Assembly (NCBI RefSeq): GCF_902806685.2
Contig: NC_048538.1
Location: 15,314,001 to 15,378,000 of the forward strand
Length of the DNA: 64,000 nucleotides
DNA from: Maniola hyperantus
Taxonomy: Eukaryota > Arthropoda > Insecta > Lepidoptera > Nymphalidae
Direction of reading: 5' to 3'
Part shown: positions 9,640 through 19,786 of the stretch, one piece after another
Layout: each line of letters starts with the position of its first letter
How positions within the stretch are numbered: the stretch's first letter is position 1
Translations under genes and position numbers: made by a program
Notes under the pieces: model-generated
Database searches by the model: none
What the model saw: only the letters and a program-made list of their open reading frames with translations
What the model was told of the DNA's origin: nothing

Positions 9640-9903
9640 CCTCTCAGAGTGACAAGGGTTTTAGGCCATAGTCTACCACGCTGGCCAAGTGCGTATTGGC
9701 AGACTTCACACGCCTTTGAGATCATTATGGAGAACTCTCTGTCATGCAGGTTTCCTCACGCTATTTTCCTTCACCGGCAAGTGATGTTTAATTACATAAA
9801 ACGCACATAACTCCGAGAAGTTAGAGGTGCGTGCCCGGGATCGAACCCCCGACTATCTATCTATATCACTAGGCTATCACAGCTATGGTGCAATCGTTAT
9901 GAA
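9640..9903 (-). mobile_element. tRNA-derived SINE (large lepidopteran type)
   Basis: On the minus strand there is an A-box-like TGATAGCCTAGTG and a strong B box, GGTTCGATCCCGGGCACGC. The body is CGGTGAAGGAAAATAGCGTG then GTGTGAAGTCTGCCAATACG. RNA polymerase III promoter boxes at the head are diagnostic of a tRNA-derived SINE. Copies: 43923-44395 and part at 35440-35525. Confidence 0.8.
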
Positions 9904-9962
9904 GTTATGCCCGTAAGTAGATACCTACCTACCATACATTCATTTTTATTTATACAAGTATA

Positions 9963-10190
9963 CTAGCTTATTGCCGCGAATTCGTCCGCGTGGACTACAC
10001 AAACTTCAAACCCCTATTTTACCCCCTTAGGAGTTGAATTCTCAAAAATCGTTTCTTAGCGGATGTCGACGTCATAATAGCAATCTTCCTGCCAAATTTC
10101 AGCTCGATCCGCCCAGTAGTTTGAGCTTTGCGTTGATAGATCAGTCAGTCAGTCATTCAGTTAGTCAGTCAGTCAGCTTTTCCCCCTATC
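9963..10190 (-). mobile_element. Helitron of the GACTGACTGAC subfamily
   Basis: CTAGCTTATTGCCGCGAATT at the left is the Helitron 3' hairpin and CTAG end in complement. The body has CACCCCCTTAGGGG-like and TCAGTCAGTCAG blocks. The 5' end is lost near 10190. Sister copies: 22523-22746, 26598-27051, 57330-57545 and 60678-60894. Confidence 0.7.
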
Positions 10191-10498
10191 TCCGAAGTTT
10201 ACAAATCGAAAAATCTGAAATAATTATGGTCAATAGAGGTTTATATAATATATCAGGAAAAATAAAACCAATGCCCTAACTAGCATAGTTTTTTTGATAT
10301 TAGCAATAAACCTAAACGAAACGTTTTAGTTCTCCTGTAGTACGGAACCCTCGGTGCACGAGTCTGCCTCGTACTTGGCCGATCTTTTTTATTTCTATCA
10401 TACCTAGCTCACAATTTGTATATTCTCAGAGGCAGTAGGTACCTAAACACAATATGGCGTATTTTTCTAGGTAAATAGAAATACAATTCCTAATATCG
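10191..10498. repeat. Fragment of the GGGTTCCGTAC repeat family
   Basis: 10335-10388 contains GTAGTACGGAACCCTCGGTG and CTTGGCC, the right terminus of the GGGTTCCGTAC element seen intact at 24203-24665. The rest is AT-rich with no gene. Confidence 0.6.
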
Positions 10499-10640
10499 AT
10501 ATACTTACTTACTTACCTACACCTTGTAGAAAAAATTACAAAAAGTACTTACTTACCTACCTAACGCAAAAAGAACCTAGGTAAATAAAATTACATATAA
10601 AAGTACTTACCTACCTAACGCAAAAATAACCTAGGTAATT
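10499..10640. repeat. Tandem duplication of a unit of about 58 bp
   Basis: AAGTACTTACTTACCTACCT then AACGCAAAAAGAACCTAGGT (from 10541) is repeated as AAGTACTTACCTACC then TAACGCAAAAATAACCTAGG (from 10600). A degenerate partial unit precedes them. Non-coding. Confidence 0.65.
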
Positions 10641-10989
10641 ATAATAAGATGACTGAAAATGAGTCGTGCACTCACACATGTATTATTGTAGGTACAGCGG
10701 AGACCGCCAAACTGCCAAACTGAGACAGCGCTATAACCGACCGTTTTTGTATGCGCCTCGAGTTTGAGTTGCAGGCGGCGTTCGCCGGATTCTTAAGCAA
10801 GCAGGTTTTCTCGCGATGTTTTCCTTCACCGCTAAATCAACATTTAATCATCAATCAATCAATATCAATCAACCAAACAGTCAGCCTGTTTGCGTCCACT
10901 GCTGGACATAGGCCTTCCCAAGAGCGCGCCACCACACACGATCCTCCGCCTTCCTCATCCACCCACTTCCCGCTATCTTCTTAAGTCAT
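10641..10989 (-). repeat. SINE and RTE fragments
   Basis: 10800-10838 matches the SINE core in complement (TCTCGCGATGTTTTCCTTCA). 10886-10935 carries GTCCACTGCTGGACATAGGC, the minus-strand RTE 3' coding end. Both are short relics. Confidence 0.55.
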
Positions 10990-12224
10990 ATAATTTGGTT
11001 TAATCATTACTAAATTAAAATTTGAAGTAACTCTCAAATTTATTTACAACCAAAACCATCACATCACAATCTTGATTCAATCACCATAATATAAGTACAC
11101 TTTTTTCACTTTTCCCAACAGACAGGGTTATCATTCTGGTTCCGTGGCTAACATTGAAGGCGAACATACACACAGGTTCTGTTCCCTTTTATACATCACT
11201 ATAAGCGTTAGAAAGATAGCCATTATAATCGTCCAAACAACATAACAGTTGTATTCTAAAGTGGTCACTATGTATGACACGAAATTCATAGTGGAAGTCT
11301 TACGGAACTTTTGTGATCCTGTTTTTTGGAACTTGAATTCTTTCTCTGAATATTTCTAGTTCCTGTTGGAACTTTTGTCTTAAGGGAATTTTAGGTTCCT
11401 GTTTTATGCATCGATATAAATGACAAGATACGCCCTAGCGAACAAAATTTTTCACGGTTTTGGAACCAAATAAATCAGCGCCATCTCTTAGATACTAATG
11501 AACGACCCGTTTGAAATCTAGACGTCACTGAGGTTGCATTGGTGCTAAATAAACATTTTAGGACCAATGAGTCGGTGCCATTTTGCTTGTTCAATGGCCC
11601 TGTCCTTACGAAGTAATATTATAAGTCAATGGTTTTATGGAACTTCAGCTGACTTATGGAAATCTTGAAACGTTTTAAAAATCGCTGAACTTTAAACACT
11701 TGTAACTATACTTTTCTTTTCCAACTATTTATATATTTTTTACAGGGTTTTCATATTGTTTTTAGATATTTTTTCCAAAGAAAATTTTCTTTGTCTGTTT
11801 TTAGCTTGACGTCTAACTGACAATGATTGTGGTTGATGTTTAAACTGTTTAAATCACAGATATGAACATACACAAGTACGCTAGATAAGGTGTGCCATAT
11901 AAAACAGACAGAAAAAAAACATGTGCATAATAAAAATATGTCGCGCTAGATACGGCGCGTTTGTCTGCAATTTTCCAGCCATGTAAGAGTAAAATCACGT
12001 CCAAAGTGCACATACCATTAATATTAATATCGGAATTATGCTTGTAACATGATAGGAAGACGAGACGGCCGGGTTGGGATTGCTTACATCTTCTAGGTAT
12101 ATCTAATGCTTGCACTGATCCCTAGGCGCTAAAGCTTTTACTAGAAAGATCTGCTTTTTAGTAAAAGGTATTCTAGTAAAAGGATTCTAGTAAAAGGTTA
12201 ATATCCATACTTCCATAGGTACTA
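10990..12224. other. No gene recognised
   Basis: AT-rich, with no splice-flanked ORF, RNA gene or complete repeat. A short tandem TTCTAGTAAAAGG occurs three times at about 12160-12200. The 88-codon minus-strand ORF at 11849-12115 has no recognisable motif. Confidence 0.4.
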
Positions 12225-12475
12225 TCAGTACCCTTATTATAAATGCGAAAGTGTGTTTGTTTGTTGGTTTGTCCTTCAATCTTTCCGCAACGGCGCACTT
12301 GGTAAAGTTATCTTACTTTGAAAATTGAAAATGCTAATTTTTTATTCATGAACACATTTTAATTTTTTTTTTGTGATGTAATCAACAACAAATTCACAGA
12401 CAGACAGACAGACAAAAAGTGATCCTATAAGGTTTCCTTTTTCATTTTGAGGTACAGACCCCTAAAAATACGTAG
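12225..12475. repeat. Joined fragments of a Helitron and a GGGTTCCGTAC element
   Basis: 12225-12290 is a plus-strand Helitron 5' end (TCAGTACCCTTATTATAAAT then GCGAAAGTGTG). 12400-12470 is the left end of a minus-strand GGGTTCCGTAC element (CAGACAGACAGACAAAAAGT then GATCCTATAAGG). Both are truncated. Confidence 0.6.
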
Positions 12476-14032
12476 GTGAGCAGGAATATAATCACAAAGA
12501 GTGTTGCACGTCTTGTAAATGTAGTAAAAATATACTAAATGTCTATTTTCTTCAAAAGTAACTGAATCTCTACCAGACAGTTTAGATCAATAATAAATCC
12601 CTTTGTGACAAAGTAATCTTATAACACAATCTTCCAAAGACAACCTTGATAGAGGCTTTCGAAAACAATTTTGGTGCGACTAAATACGCATTAAGGTGCA
12701 TAAGGGCAATTATGGCTAACCCTCGCTGTGATCTGAGGATGTAGGAAAATATTTTGCCATACGAAATATCGTAGATAGGATATCTATCGTTTGTTTGATT
12801 GCATTTTTTTGTAAATTGACAGATTCAGATAAAAACTAAAGAGTTATTCCAAACCCTAGCCATATTCCATAAGTATGAAAATGAAGACGCAGTGCGTACC
12901 TATTGATGGATTTTCTATACTTATGAATATGTATAATTTCTCCTACTTTTCGTCGCGGCTTTAGAGCATCGTTGGGCAGCTTTACGTGTAAACACTCTTT
13001 TTAGGTAAGGTGATTTCTTCTTTTCATATTATCGTAACATTGCATCATTCATTACTAAGTCTTACATAGTTACCTGCTATATTTTCTTACAGTATTTCAT
13101 AGTCCTGTCTGTCTTTAGAGAGATTGTTCAATTCATTTTCGAAATATATCATTCAGAATTTTTTTTGAAGATCCTAAGTTAACCCTAAAACTATACAAAA
13201 TAGACTGTTTACCTACATATTTTGAAGACCCTAAATAGGAACTAAAAACTATACCTTTACCTACAAAAGTCCTTGTTTACTTAAGTATACGATTGTGACT
13301 GTAATGTTTTCTTCATAATAATGATCCATGCGGTTCCTTCCTGCGGGATCCTGCGGCTTTTATAAAAATTATAAAACCGCCGAATTTCGTGTCACATTAT
13401 ACGACAGAAAGGTCCAAATATCTTGGACAAACAAATTGGAGAACTTTGAAACCTTTTTGACGAGGGATGAGACGACGAGGCGCGTTTTATTGAAATTGAT
13501 GCTACCCTTAACTTTTGAGGGCCAAGTAATTGTTTAAAAGTTCTCTCTTCATTTGAAAAAGAATAGGAAACTTGATCTTCCACTTTGTGTAGGTAGAAAA
13601 GTCTTTATAGTATCTTTTTTAAGGATTTCATTTTGAAAAACTTTTTAAAAAGAGAAGTTTGAAGTCTCGACGCATTGCACTGAGCAAATTATGTACCTAC
13701 ATGTCCCGTAAGAATAAAGAGCTGGATTTGAATAAGTAGATTATTTAAGAAAATTATTTTCCCAGATGATTTATTTTATTTATTCAAAGTGGCTTTAAAT
13801 TAAGTATGTGGTTAGGATTCGTGTATCTGCTATTATACCTAATCTTCTTCTCTATAATACAAAAGTGGTGTAGTAAAATGTACTTTATATAGTAAAAACA
13901 GCTTTTTCAATTTGACTGCAGCTGCAAGAGAAAAATGATCAAATAATTTATTATATGCACCTTGGATACCATTTTAATTTTTGGTATCCATTTTAATTTT
14001 TGCCCTAATGTTAAATTGTCATTTTGGTATAG
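12476..14032. other. No gene recognised
   Basis: Unique-looking AT-rich DNA. Overlapping opposed ORFs at 13328-13583 show no motif and no convincing splice sites. It probably lies downstream of, or in an intron of, the minus-strand gene whose exon is at 14431-14851. Confidence 0.4.
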
Positions 14033-14230
14033 GTAGGTATATGAACATCGAGCAAACGAGCAGGCGGGTCATCTGATGTTAAGGGATTACCGCCACCCAT
14101 CAACATTTGCAGCACCAGATTCGAGGCACCGCCAATGCGTTGCCGGCTTTTCAGGAATTTGCTGATCCGTCCCTTGAACAATTCATAGGGAACACCGCCG
14201 AGGGAGTTAGTTCCACGATTATGTATTTTG
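14033..14230 (-). repeat. Interspersed repeat (CGAGCAGGCGGGTCA family)
   Basis: Contains GAGCAAACGAGCAGGCGGGT and TTACCGCCACCCATCAACAT, then GAACACCGCCGAGGGAGTTA. It matches 25203-25465 and, as a short piece, 37443-37498. The poly-T on the left of those copies indicates minus orientation (a LINE 3' region). Confidence 0.65.
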
Positions 14231-14430
14231 AAAGATGATAGGATTTTTGGTAGTTGAGCTTTTCCGTAATAATAATTATTACGAATATTATTTTATTGAC
14301 CGCTTTCCCTTTTACGAACTCTACATTATCAACACAAGGTTATAGTTGGCCTACTCAAAATTTGTCATCATAAGACTCCATCAAAAGATAGTCTAGAATC
14401 TAGAACATAAAAATATTAAGCGCCACCTAC

Positions 14431-14851
14431 CTTATCACCGTCGAACTTCTCCGGTTCATCGCTACAAGCCCTCAGTTCGCGTCTCTCCTTCGAACCGCGT
14501 CGCACCAACAGCGGGGTTTGCGGCGGCGACGTTAGCGCCACGCTGTTCCTAGCACTCCCAGGCGGCGACTTTATGAACTCAATCTTCCCACCCTCCATAC
14601 AAATATTCGGGGTCAAGGGATACATTGGTGACATAGCTACATTCGCGTTCGCCAAGTGATTGTACATCTGGTTGTCTTCTAAGGAAAGCGACTTTGGTTT
14701 ATTCTTCTTGCGGTAGGTAGAATCGTAGGCTAGAACTTGTGCTTTTGGTTCGGGATGAACCTGCCGAACCTTTCCGGGAGGCCGATCGGGCGGTTCTGGA
14801 GAGACGCTGCCATCTGTACCGGGGCTTTCAATTCTTTCATTGTTTGTTATT
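14431..14851 (-). CDS. Internal coding exon of an unidentified host gene (Ser/Pro-rich)
   Basis: On the minus strand an acceptor (TTTTATTTTGTTTCAG, ending at 14852) precedes a 421-bp open exon. It ends GATAAG followed by donor GTAGGT at 14430. The exon adds one base to a split codon and then 140 codons, ending in phase 0. The peptide is polar and Ser/Pro-rich: SPGTDGSVSPEPPDRPP, YRKKNKPKSLSLEDNQMYNH, KIEFIKSPPGSARNSVALTS, PPQTPLLVRRGSKERRELRA. It looks like a disordered tail with basic, possibly phosphorylated SP/TP sites. GC content and codon use are well above the surroundings, as for a conserved host exon. I do not recognise the protein. The other exons are not visible, so long introns probably extend either side. 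Confidence 0.72.
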
Positions 14852-15230
14852 CTGAAACAAAATAAAAACATACATAAGACAACAAAAATTATAACAGACA
14901 ATTTGTTTTTCCTAAAAAAAAAGCGGAATTTTTAAGTCATATTTTAACATAATAAAAATCAATACAAGAAAAACTTATCATGGCGCTACTGTCATATAAA
15001 AATACTTCTAAAGTTGTAACTAGATGGCGCTGATGGCATTGAAATATTTCCTTTCTGTTATTATTTTATAATTTAAAAAATAAATGTTTAAAAATGCAAA
15101 AAAGTATTATTCCCGTCTTACATAAGTAAATGAATCATATTGCTGTCGAAAATATTATATTTTTCAATTATCTTAGAATTAAAAAAGTGAAAATTCCAAC
15201 TCACAATATTAGAGTTTTTTGTCTTTTGAG
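14852..15230. other. Likely intron of the minus-strand gene
   Basis: AT-rich and without ORF signal, immediately upstream of the exon acceptor in gene orientation. No complete repeat identified. Confidence 0.4.
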
Positions 15231-15480
15231 GTATATAAGCAAGCGGATCGGTAGAACTGTTGGAAGTGTATTCTTTAGTGTGATGCCACTACTGTTTAGA
15301 TCACTAGCGCTAGTTAGTAGGTCTATAGCACGTGACGTCACGCGCTCGTATCTGGCGACGCTTCTTGTAACGTGCGCTGCGGACGCTCGCCCGCGCGGCT
15401 GCGACGCCTGGCGGCGCACTTTCCTTGGGCGGCCCTATAAACCTTACGCGGTTTTAGTTAACTCGTTAGCTTAGCTCCGG
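15231..15480. promoter_or_regulatory. GC-rich block with TATA, E-box and CRE motifs (candidate promoter)
   Basis: The GC content jumps sharply between about 15335 and 15455, with many CpGs. GCACGTGACGTCACGCGC (about 15328-15345) holds overlapping CACGTG and TGACGTCA palindromes. TATATAAG at 15231 and CTATAAA at 15433 are plus-strand TATA-like. Overlapping ORFs on both strands here reflect composition. It might be an alternative promoter or 5' exon of the gene holding the 14431-14851 exon, or an unrelated start; the sequence does not decide the direction. Confidence 0.35.
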
Positions 15481-16291
15481 TTTAATATTCGAGCACTTCT
15501 ATACTATGGCGGCGAGAACACACTCGATTGCCAGCTTTTTGAACAATTTAAGATCGTTATTAATTAGTTACATGATACATCTTTTCTTTAGTAACCATTT
15601 TTTTTAAATGTCTACTATCACCGCTCGGCATTTTAATTAGTAGTTCAATGATTAGTACCTACTTATTTAGTAGTAATGTTAGTATTTAAAATTAAAAAAA
15701 AAACAAATAATTTATTCAAACAGTGTCTTACCTATAAGTAGTGACAAATGATAAGTGATAATAGAAACTGTATTGAAAATAAACTTAGGTAGGTGGGTAC
15801 CTACTACCTACCTATCTGATTAGATTCATTTAAAAGTTTAATATCTTAGAAAAAATATTTAAGTCGATAGGTACGGTACGTTCATGAGAAATAGGGTGTT
15901 ACATAAATCATTACAAATATCAACTAATACCTACCTACTCACACAAGTCAAATTATTATTAAAGGCAATTTATTTACAACTGCCAAGCGTTCATATCAAA
16001 CATGATTGCTTTATTAAAACACACTTTTAAAACGCCACAAAAATATATTTTATTTCCTAAGCAGTAGAGATTTTAATCGTATAAATGGCGTTAATATAAG
16101 TAACCAATTTATATAATTGATTGCAATCGGTTCCATATAGGTACGTGATATTAATATTGAAATTGCTTTATGAAGGGCGTAATAATGTCATTTAATGAAA
16201 GGAAAGAATAATAAATTATTGCAAGTAGTACTGGCGCCGCACATTCCTCGAATACCTAAAGGGTCAGTATGCCAGTTTTCAACTGTAGTAA
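15481..16291. other. No gene recognised
   Basis: AT-rich, with a TACC-type run at 15788-15815. There is a possible short ORF from ATG 15505 (MAARTHSIASFL) just after the GC-rich block, too short to judge. Confidence 0.35.
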
Positions 16292-16395
16292 GTGACAGGT
16301 CGAGATGGCTATCGGGATAATATATTATGATGGACCGCACACCCGCACAGGCTATGTGCGGGATAGCGTGGGAGACGTGCGGGTGTGCGGGGATG
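16292..16395 (+). mobile_element. Truncated MITE of the GACAGGTCGAGATGGC family
   Basis: GTGACAGGTCGAGATGGCTA at the left is the terminal repeat found complete at 35571-35723 and 54362-54511. GTGCGGGATAGCGTGG and GCGGGTGTGCGGGG are the shared interior. The right terminus is missing where the next repeat starts. Confidence 0.6.
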
Positions 16396-16515
16396 CAGAT
16401 AGCTATTATGACGTAGACATCCGCAAAGAATGGATTTTTGAGAATTACCCCTAAGGGGGTAAAATTTAGAGGTTTGAAATTTCACGCGGATGAAGTCGCG
16501 AGCGTAAGCCAGTTA
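16396..16515 (+). mobile_element. 3' part of a GACTGACTGAC-type Helitron
   Basis: Reads GATAGCTATTATGACGTAGA, CCCCTAAGGGGGTAAAA, and CGCGGATGAAGTCGCGAGCG near its end. The 5' half is lost at the junction with the MITE. Confidence 0.6.
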
Positions 16516-16559
16516 TTTTATAAAATTAATCTGATCATCTGATCCGTTTTATGTATTAA

Positions 16560-16797
16560 ACGAGCAAAAAAAATCGCGTTTGTTGTATGGGAGCCCCCTG
16601 AAATATTTGTTTTATTCTGTTTTTAGTATCTGTCGAAGCGGCAACAGAAATACACCATCTGTGAAAATTTCAACTGTCTGATTATCGCGGTTCATGAGAT
16701 ACAGCCTAGTGACAGACAGACGGACGGACAGCGGAGTCTTAGGTCTTAGTAAAAGGGTCCCGTTTTACCCTTTGGGTACGGAACCCTAGAAAGTGGA
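16560..16797 (+). repeat. Variant GGAACCCTA repeat
   Basis: Contains CGAAGCGGCAACAGAAATAC, GACAGACAGACGGACGGACA and GGTACGGAACCCTAGAAA. A second copy of this variant is at 40268-40545. It shares only the terminal motif with the GGGTTCCGTAC family. Confidence 0.55.
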
Positions 16798-17603
16798 GGC
16801 TTATAATAACCAGGTTTTTTTAATCTCACGAAAACAGTGGCAAGTGTTGACACAAGATAAGTTGAAAGTATAACAACAGTTTATCTAGGCATAAACGTGT
16901 CAACCTGCCTTTCGGGCCTACCTGGATTACTCTTGTGGATTCAGGTGACGGTTTTTGTTTGTTTGCTCAAAAATTGTCCCGAAATAAATTGTGAGGAATT
17001 TTAGGCTCAAATTCTCTTAAGGGGGTCACCGTTATAGTTATTTATGCAAGTGTTGTAAGGGGTATTAAAACACGAATGTGAGTTTCTCGCGGCTTCTCCT
17101 CGTGTGATATATCACATATGAGTGTTTTAATAGGTACCTAATCGCACAATTCTCTATGTATGTGTCTATGCTTTGGGCGGATCTATGGACTCTCTGGCGC
17201 AAAATGGCGGCAGTTCATTATGCTTACTTGTAATTTTTTGTAATAAGAAAATGTTAAAGTATATCAAAGTGGTTATAATATTTAATTGTTTTTTTTTCTG
17301 CATGTTGGTAATAAAAAAATACTTTTTTACCTAGTTGCAGGAAACTGCTTGTAGAAAACAATGTACATCGGCCTTTAGAATGACATTTCGGCTTCGTAGA
17401 GCGTTCTCTGTCACTCATACCTATATGAATTTTGTCGGTCTCAACGACAGAGACAATGCTCTACAAATCTGCTATCTCCTTCTAAAGGTCGCCTACATTA
17501 TTTTCTGCCGTGTACTGTAAATCATAATTCGTTTAGCATAAAAGAGTCTTCTCGATAGTATGCTAACTCAAAAGGAATTGCAATTTGAGACAGTCGGTAT
17601 GAG
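16798..17603. other. No gene recognised
   Basis: No recognised repeat or supported ORF. The 61-codon ORF at 17335-17520 follows CTAGTTGCAG, a possible splice acceptor, but has no motif and no evident donor. Confidence 0.35.
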
Positions 17604-17606
17604 TAA

Positions 17607-17907
17607 GGGCGGTTTCAGACTAGCGTATTTTTTTGCGCGTATACGGTCGTTTCAGCATACGCGCTTACACGCGCGCTACATACGCACTTCAAAAAACCGG
17701 ATGCCCGTATACGGGCATACTTCGGCGTGTACGCTCAAACCGGTGCGGTGCGTGGCCCGGTGGGTAGTGGTCTCTCGCGGCTCGCGCTTATACGAGCTTA
17801 GAAGCGCGTCAACGCTCGTACGAGTTGAGCGTGCGCCTATACGCGCCTACATGCGCTTCCAAAAACGAGCTCATACGCGCGTATAATACGCTAGTCTGAA
17901 ACCGCCC
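17607..17907. mobile_element. PIF/Harbinger-type MITE with TAA target duplication
   Basis: Terminal inverted repeats GGGCGGTTTCAGACTAGCGT (left) and its perfect complement at the right end. It is flanked by TAA at 17604-17606 and 17908-17910. The 301-bp GC-rich interior is packed with ACGCGC/GCGCGT motifs. A 3-bp TAA duplication points to PIF/Harbinger. The long ORF across it is composition only. Confidence 0.82.
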
Positions 17908-17910
17908 TAA

Positions 17911-18493
17911 GTACAGACTACTTTAGGCACGGCAAGCCTTTCAACAAGTGCCGAATTCGAGCCGCTCCTCAATTTGGCTCTTTGATGTCCCTGCTGACTG
18001 CTTTATCTGTCACCCGTGTCACCCGGCGGACACTCACAGTGCGAACTTGCGAACTGAAATAAGAAATACACTTTTTTCTGACAATTCCTGACGTCTTCTG
18101 GCGATAAGTGACACTGATGATGCCTTTTTGTTTGGAATGGATTTTTAGCTGACAATGGCTGACTTCAGACGACTTGAAGGTGTCCCATTTTAGGACAACT
18201 AATTGCGGCGCATCAGTTCTGCCTTTAACTAAGAAATGAATTTATTTATTCTTAGTTACATAAGAGCCTTAAAAATGAAGGAGTGCTAACAACTGTACCA
18301 GTTTGAAACTATATTACAGTTGTTAACACCCAACAGATTACTAACAAATTAGAAGAGAAAAAAAAATTTGCCGCCCTCTATCGTATATCGACATTGGTCC
18401 TCTGTTAGATAATATATCGGTTGAAACGACAACTCTCACTTATAATTTTGAGCTTTTGGAAGTAATATTTCGTTTCTATGAAAATAACAGCTT
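17911..18493. other. No gene recognised
   Basis: AT-rich. A small imperfect hairpin lies around 18270-18330: CTAACAACTGTACCAGTTTG faces CAGTTGTTAACACC. Confidence 0.4.
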
Positions 18494-18706
18494 TTATAAA
18501 TACTATTTGTCCCGGCTTACTCACGTGTGTAGTCGACGTTAGCCCGACTAGTTTCGAACCCATCCGGGGTCCTTTTTCAAGGGAGTCCGTCCGCGCACGC
18601 GCCGCGGTTTTGACTGCGGGACGCACTAACTAACCTAAACGCACTAAACTAGTCGGGCTAACGTCGACTACACACGTGAGTAAGCCGGGACAGATAGTAT
18701 TTATAA
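18494..18706. mobile_element. Foldback MITE with 61-bp terminal inverted repeats
   Basis: The left arm 18494-18554 (TTATAAATACTATTTGTCCC onward) and right arm 18646-18706 are reverse complements with one mismatch. The arms include TAGTCGACGTTAGCCCGACT. The 91-bp spacer has CCCATCCGGGGTCCTTTTTC, which recurs near 39228. No target duplication could be fixed. Confidence 0.78.
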
Positions 18707-19252
18707 TGGAAATAACTCACGGTAGTTTAAACGCTAAAATAACAGCTTTTTTAATTATCATCAAAAAAATAAACGAAAAAGCCTTTTTTTAAAGAATATT
18801 TTAACACTGAGGTTCAAACTTTTAGCGTTGGCAAACGACACGTCAAAAAGAAATAAAGAGATGTGAGGTGACGAAAATATTACCGCAAAAGCGAACACAT
18901 TCTAACCGTTAAAATAATTTCAAACCAATACGACACCTATTGTTTAAGTGTTTGGGTTGAATTTGCCATGTATTGATGACGGATTTATGGTTTTTGGGGG
19001 GAGAATGGGTGCTTCCTTCCCGTTCCCAGGGACATATTTAGAAATGGACTAAATAGACTGACTGCAAACAAACGATGCTTGATGAGCTACTTCTTGTAGT
19101 TTTAAAATTTTTGTAACGGCGCGGCGGCGCGGCGGCGCGGCGAGGCGGGCGCGGTTTTAATTACTTATTTTGGTCGCGTACCTATTGTAATTTGATACGT
19201 TTTGTAAAAAAAAATTAAAGGTAAATTTTTAGGGGCAAGTACCTCCAAAGGT
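18707..19252. other. No gene; GC-rich tandem at 19118-19155
   Basis: Mostly AT-rich, with GGCGC/GGCGCGGC units repeated at 19118-19155 (CGGCGCGGCGGCGCGGCGGC onward). No coding signal. Confidence 0.45.
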
Positions 19253-19786
19253 AAAAACCGGCCAAGTGCGAATCAGACTCGCGCACTGAGGGTTCCGTAC
19301 TACAATCTTATTTTATCGACATTTTGCACGATAAATCAAAAACTACTTACTAAATCTCGTTCAAACCAATTTTCGGTGGAAGTTTGTATGGTAATGTACA
19401 TCATATATTTTTTTTAGTTTTATCATTCTCTTATTTTAGAAGTTACAGGGGGGGCACACATTTTACCACTTTGGAAGTTAAATTAGAAACCTCAATATCA
19501 TTTTTGAAGACCTATCCATAGATACCCCAACGTATGGATTTGATAAAAAAAATATTGAGTTTCAGTTCTAAGTATGGGGAACCCCAAAATTTATTGTTTT
19601 TTTTTTCTATTTTTGTGTAAAAATCTTAATGCGGTTCACAGAATACATCTTCTTACCAAGTTTCAACAGTAGGTATAGCTCTTATAGTTTCAGAAAAAAG
19701 TGGCTGTGACATACGGACGGACAGGCAGACATGACGAATCTATAAGGGTTCCGTTTTTTGTCATTCAGCTACGGAACCCTAAAAAA
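19253..19786 (-). mobile_element. GGGTTCCGTAC-family element, near full length
   Basis: The left end AAAAACCGGCCAAGTGCGAA and right end GCTACGGAACCCTAAAAAA are the two family termini. The body includes GACGGACAGGCAGAC. It is oriented opposite to the copy at 24203-24665. Non-coding; superfamily unknown to me. Confidence 0.65.

Noticed and set aside
15130..15474. 114-codon plus-strand ORF over the GC-rich block
   Set aside because: It spans AT-rich and GC-rich halves with no motif, and an overlapping minus-strand ORF is equally open; composition explains both.
17560..17886. 108-codon Arg/Ala-rich ORF
   Set aside because: It lies entirely within a non-coding TAA-flanked MITE whose palindromic GC-rich composition keeps frames open.
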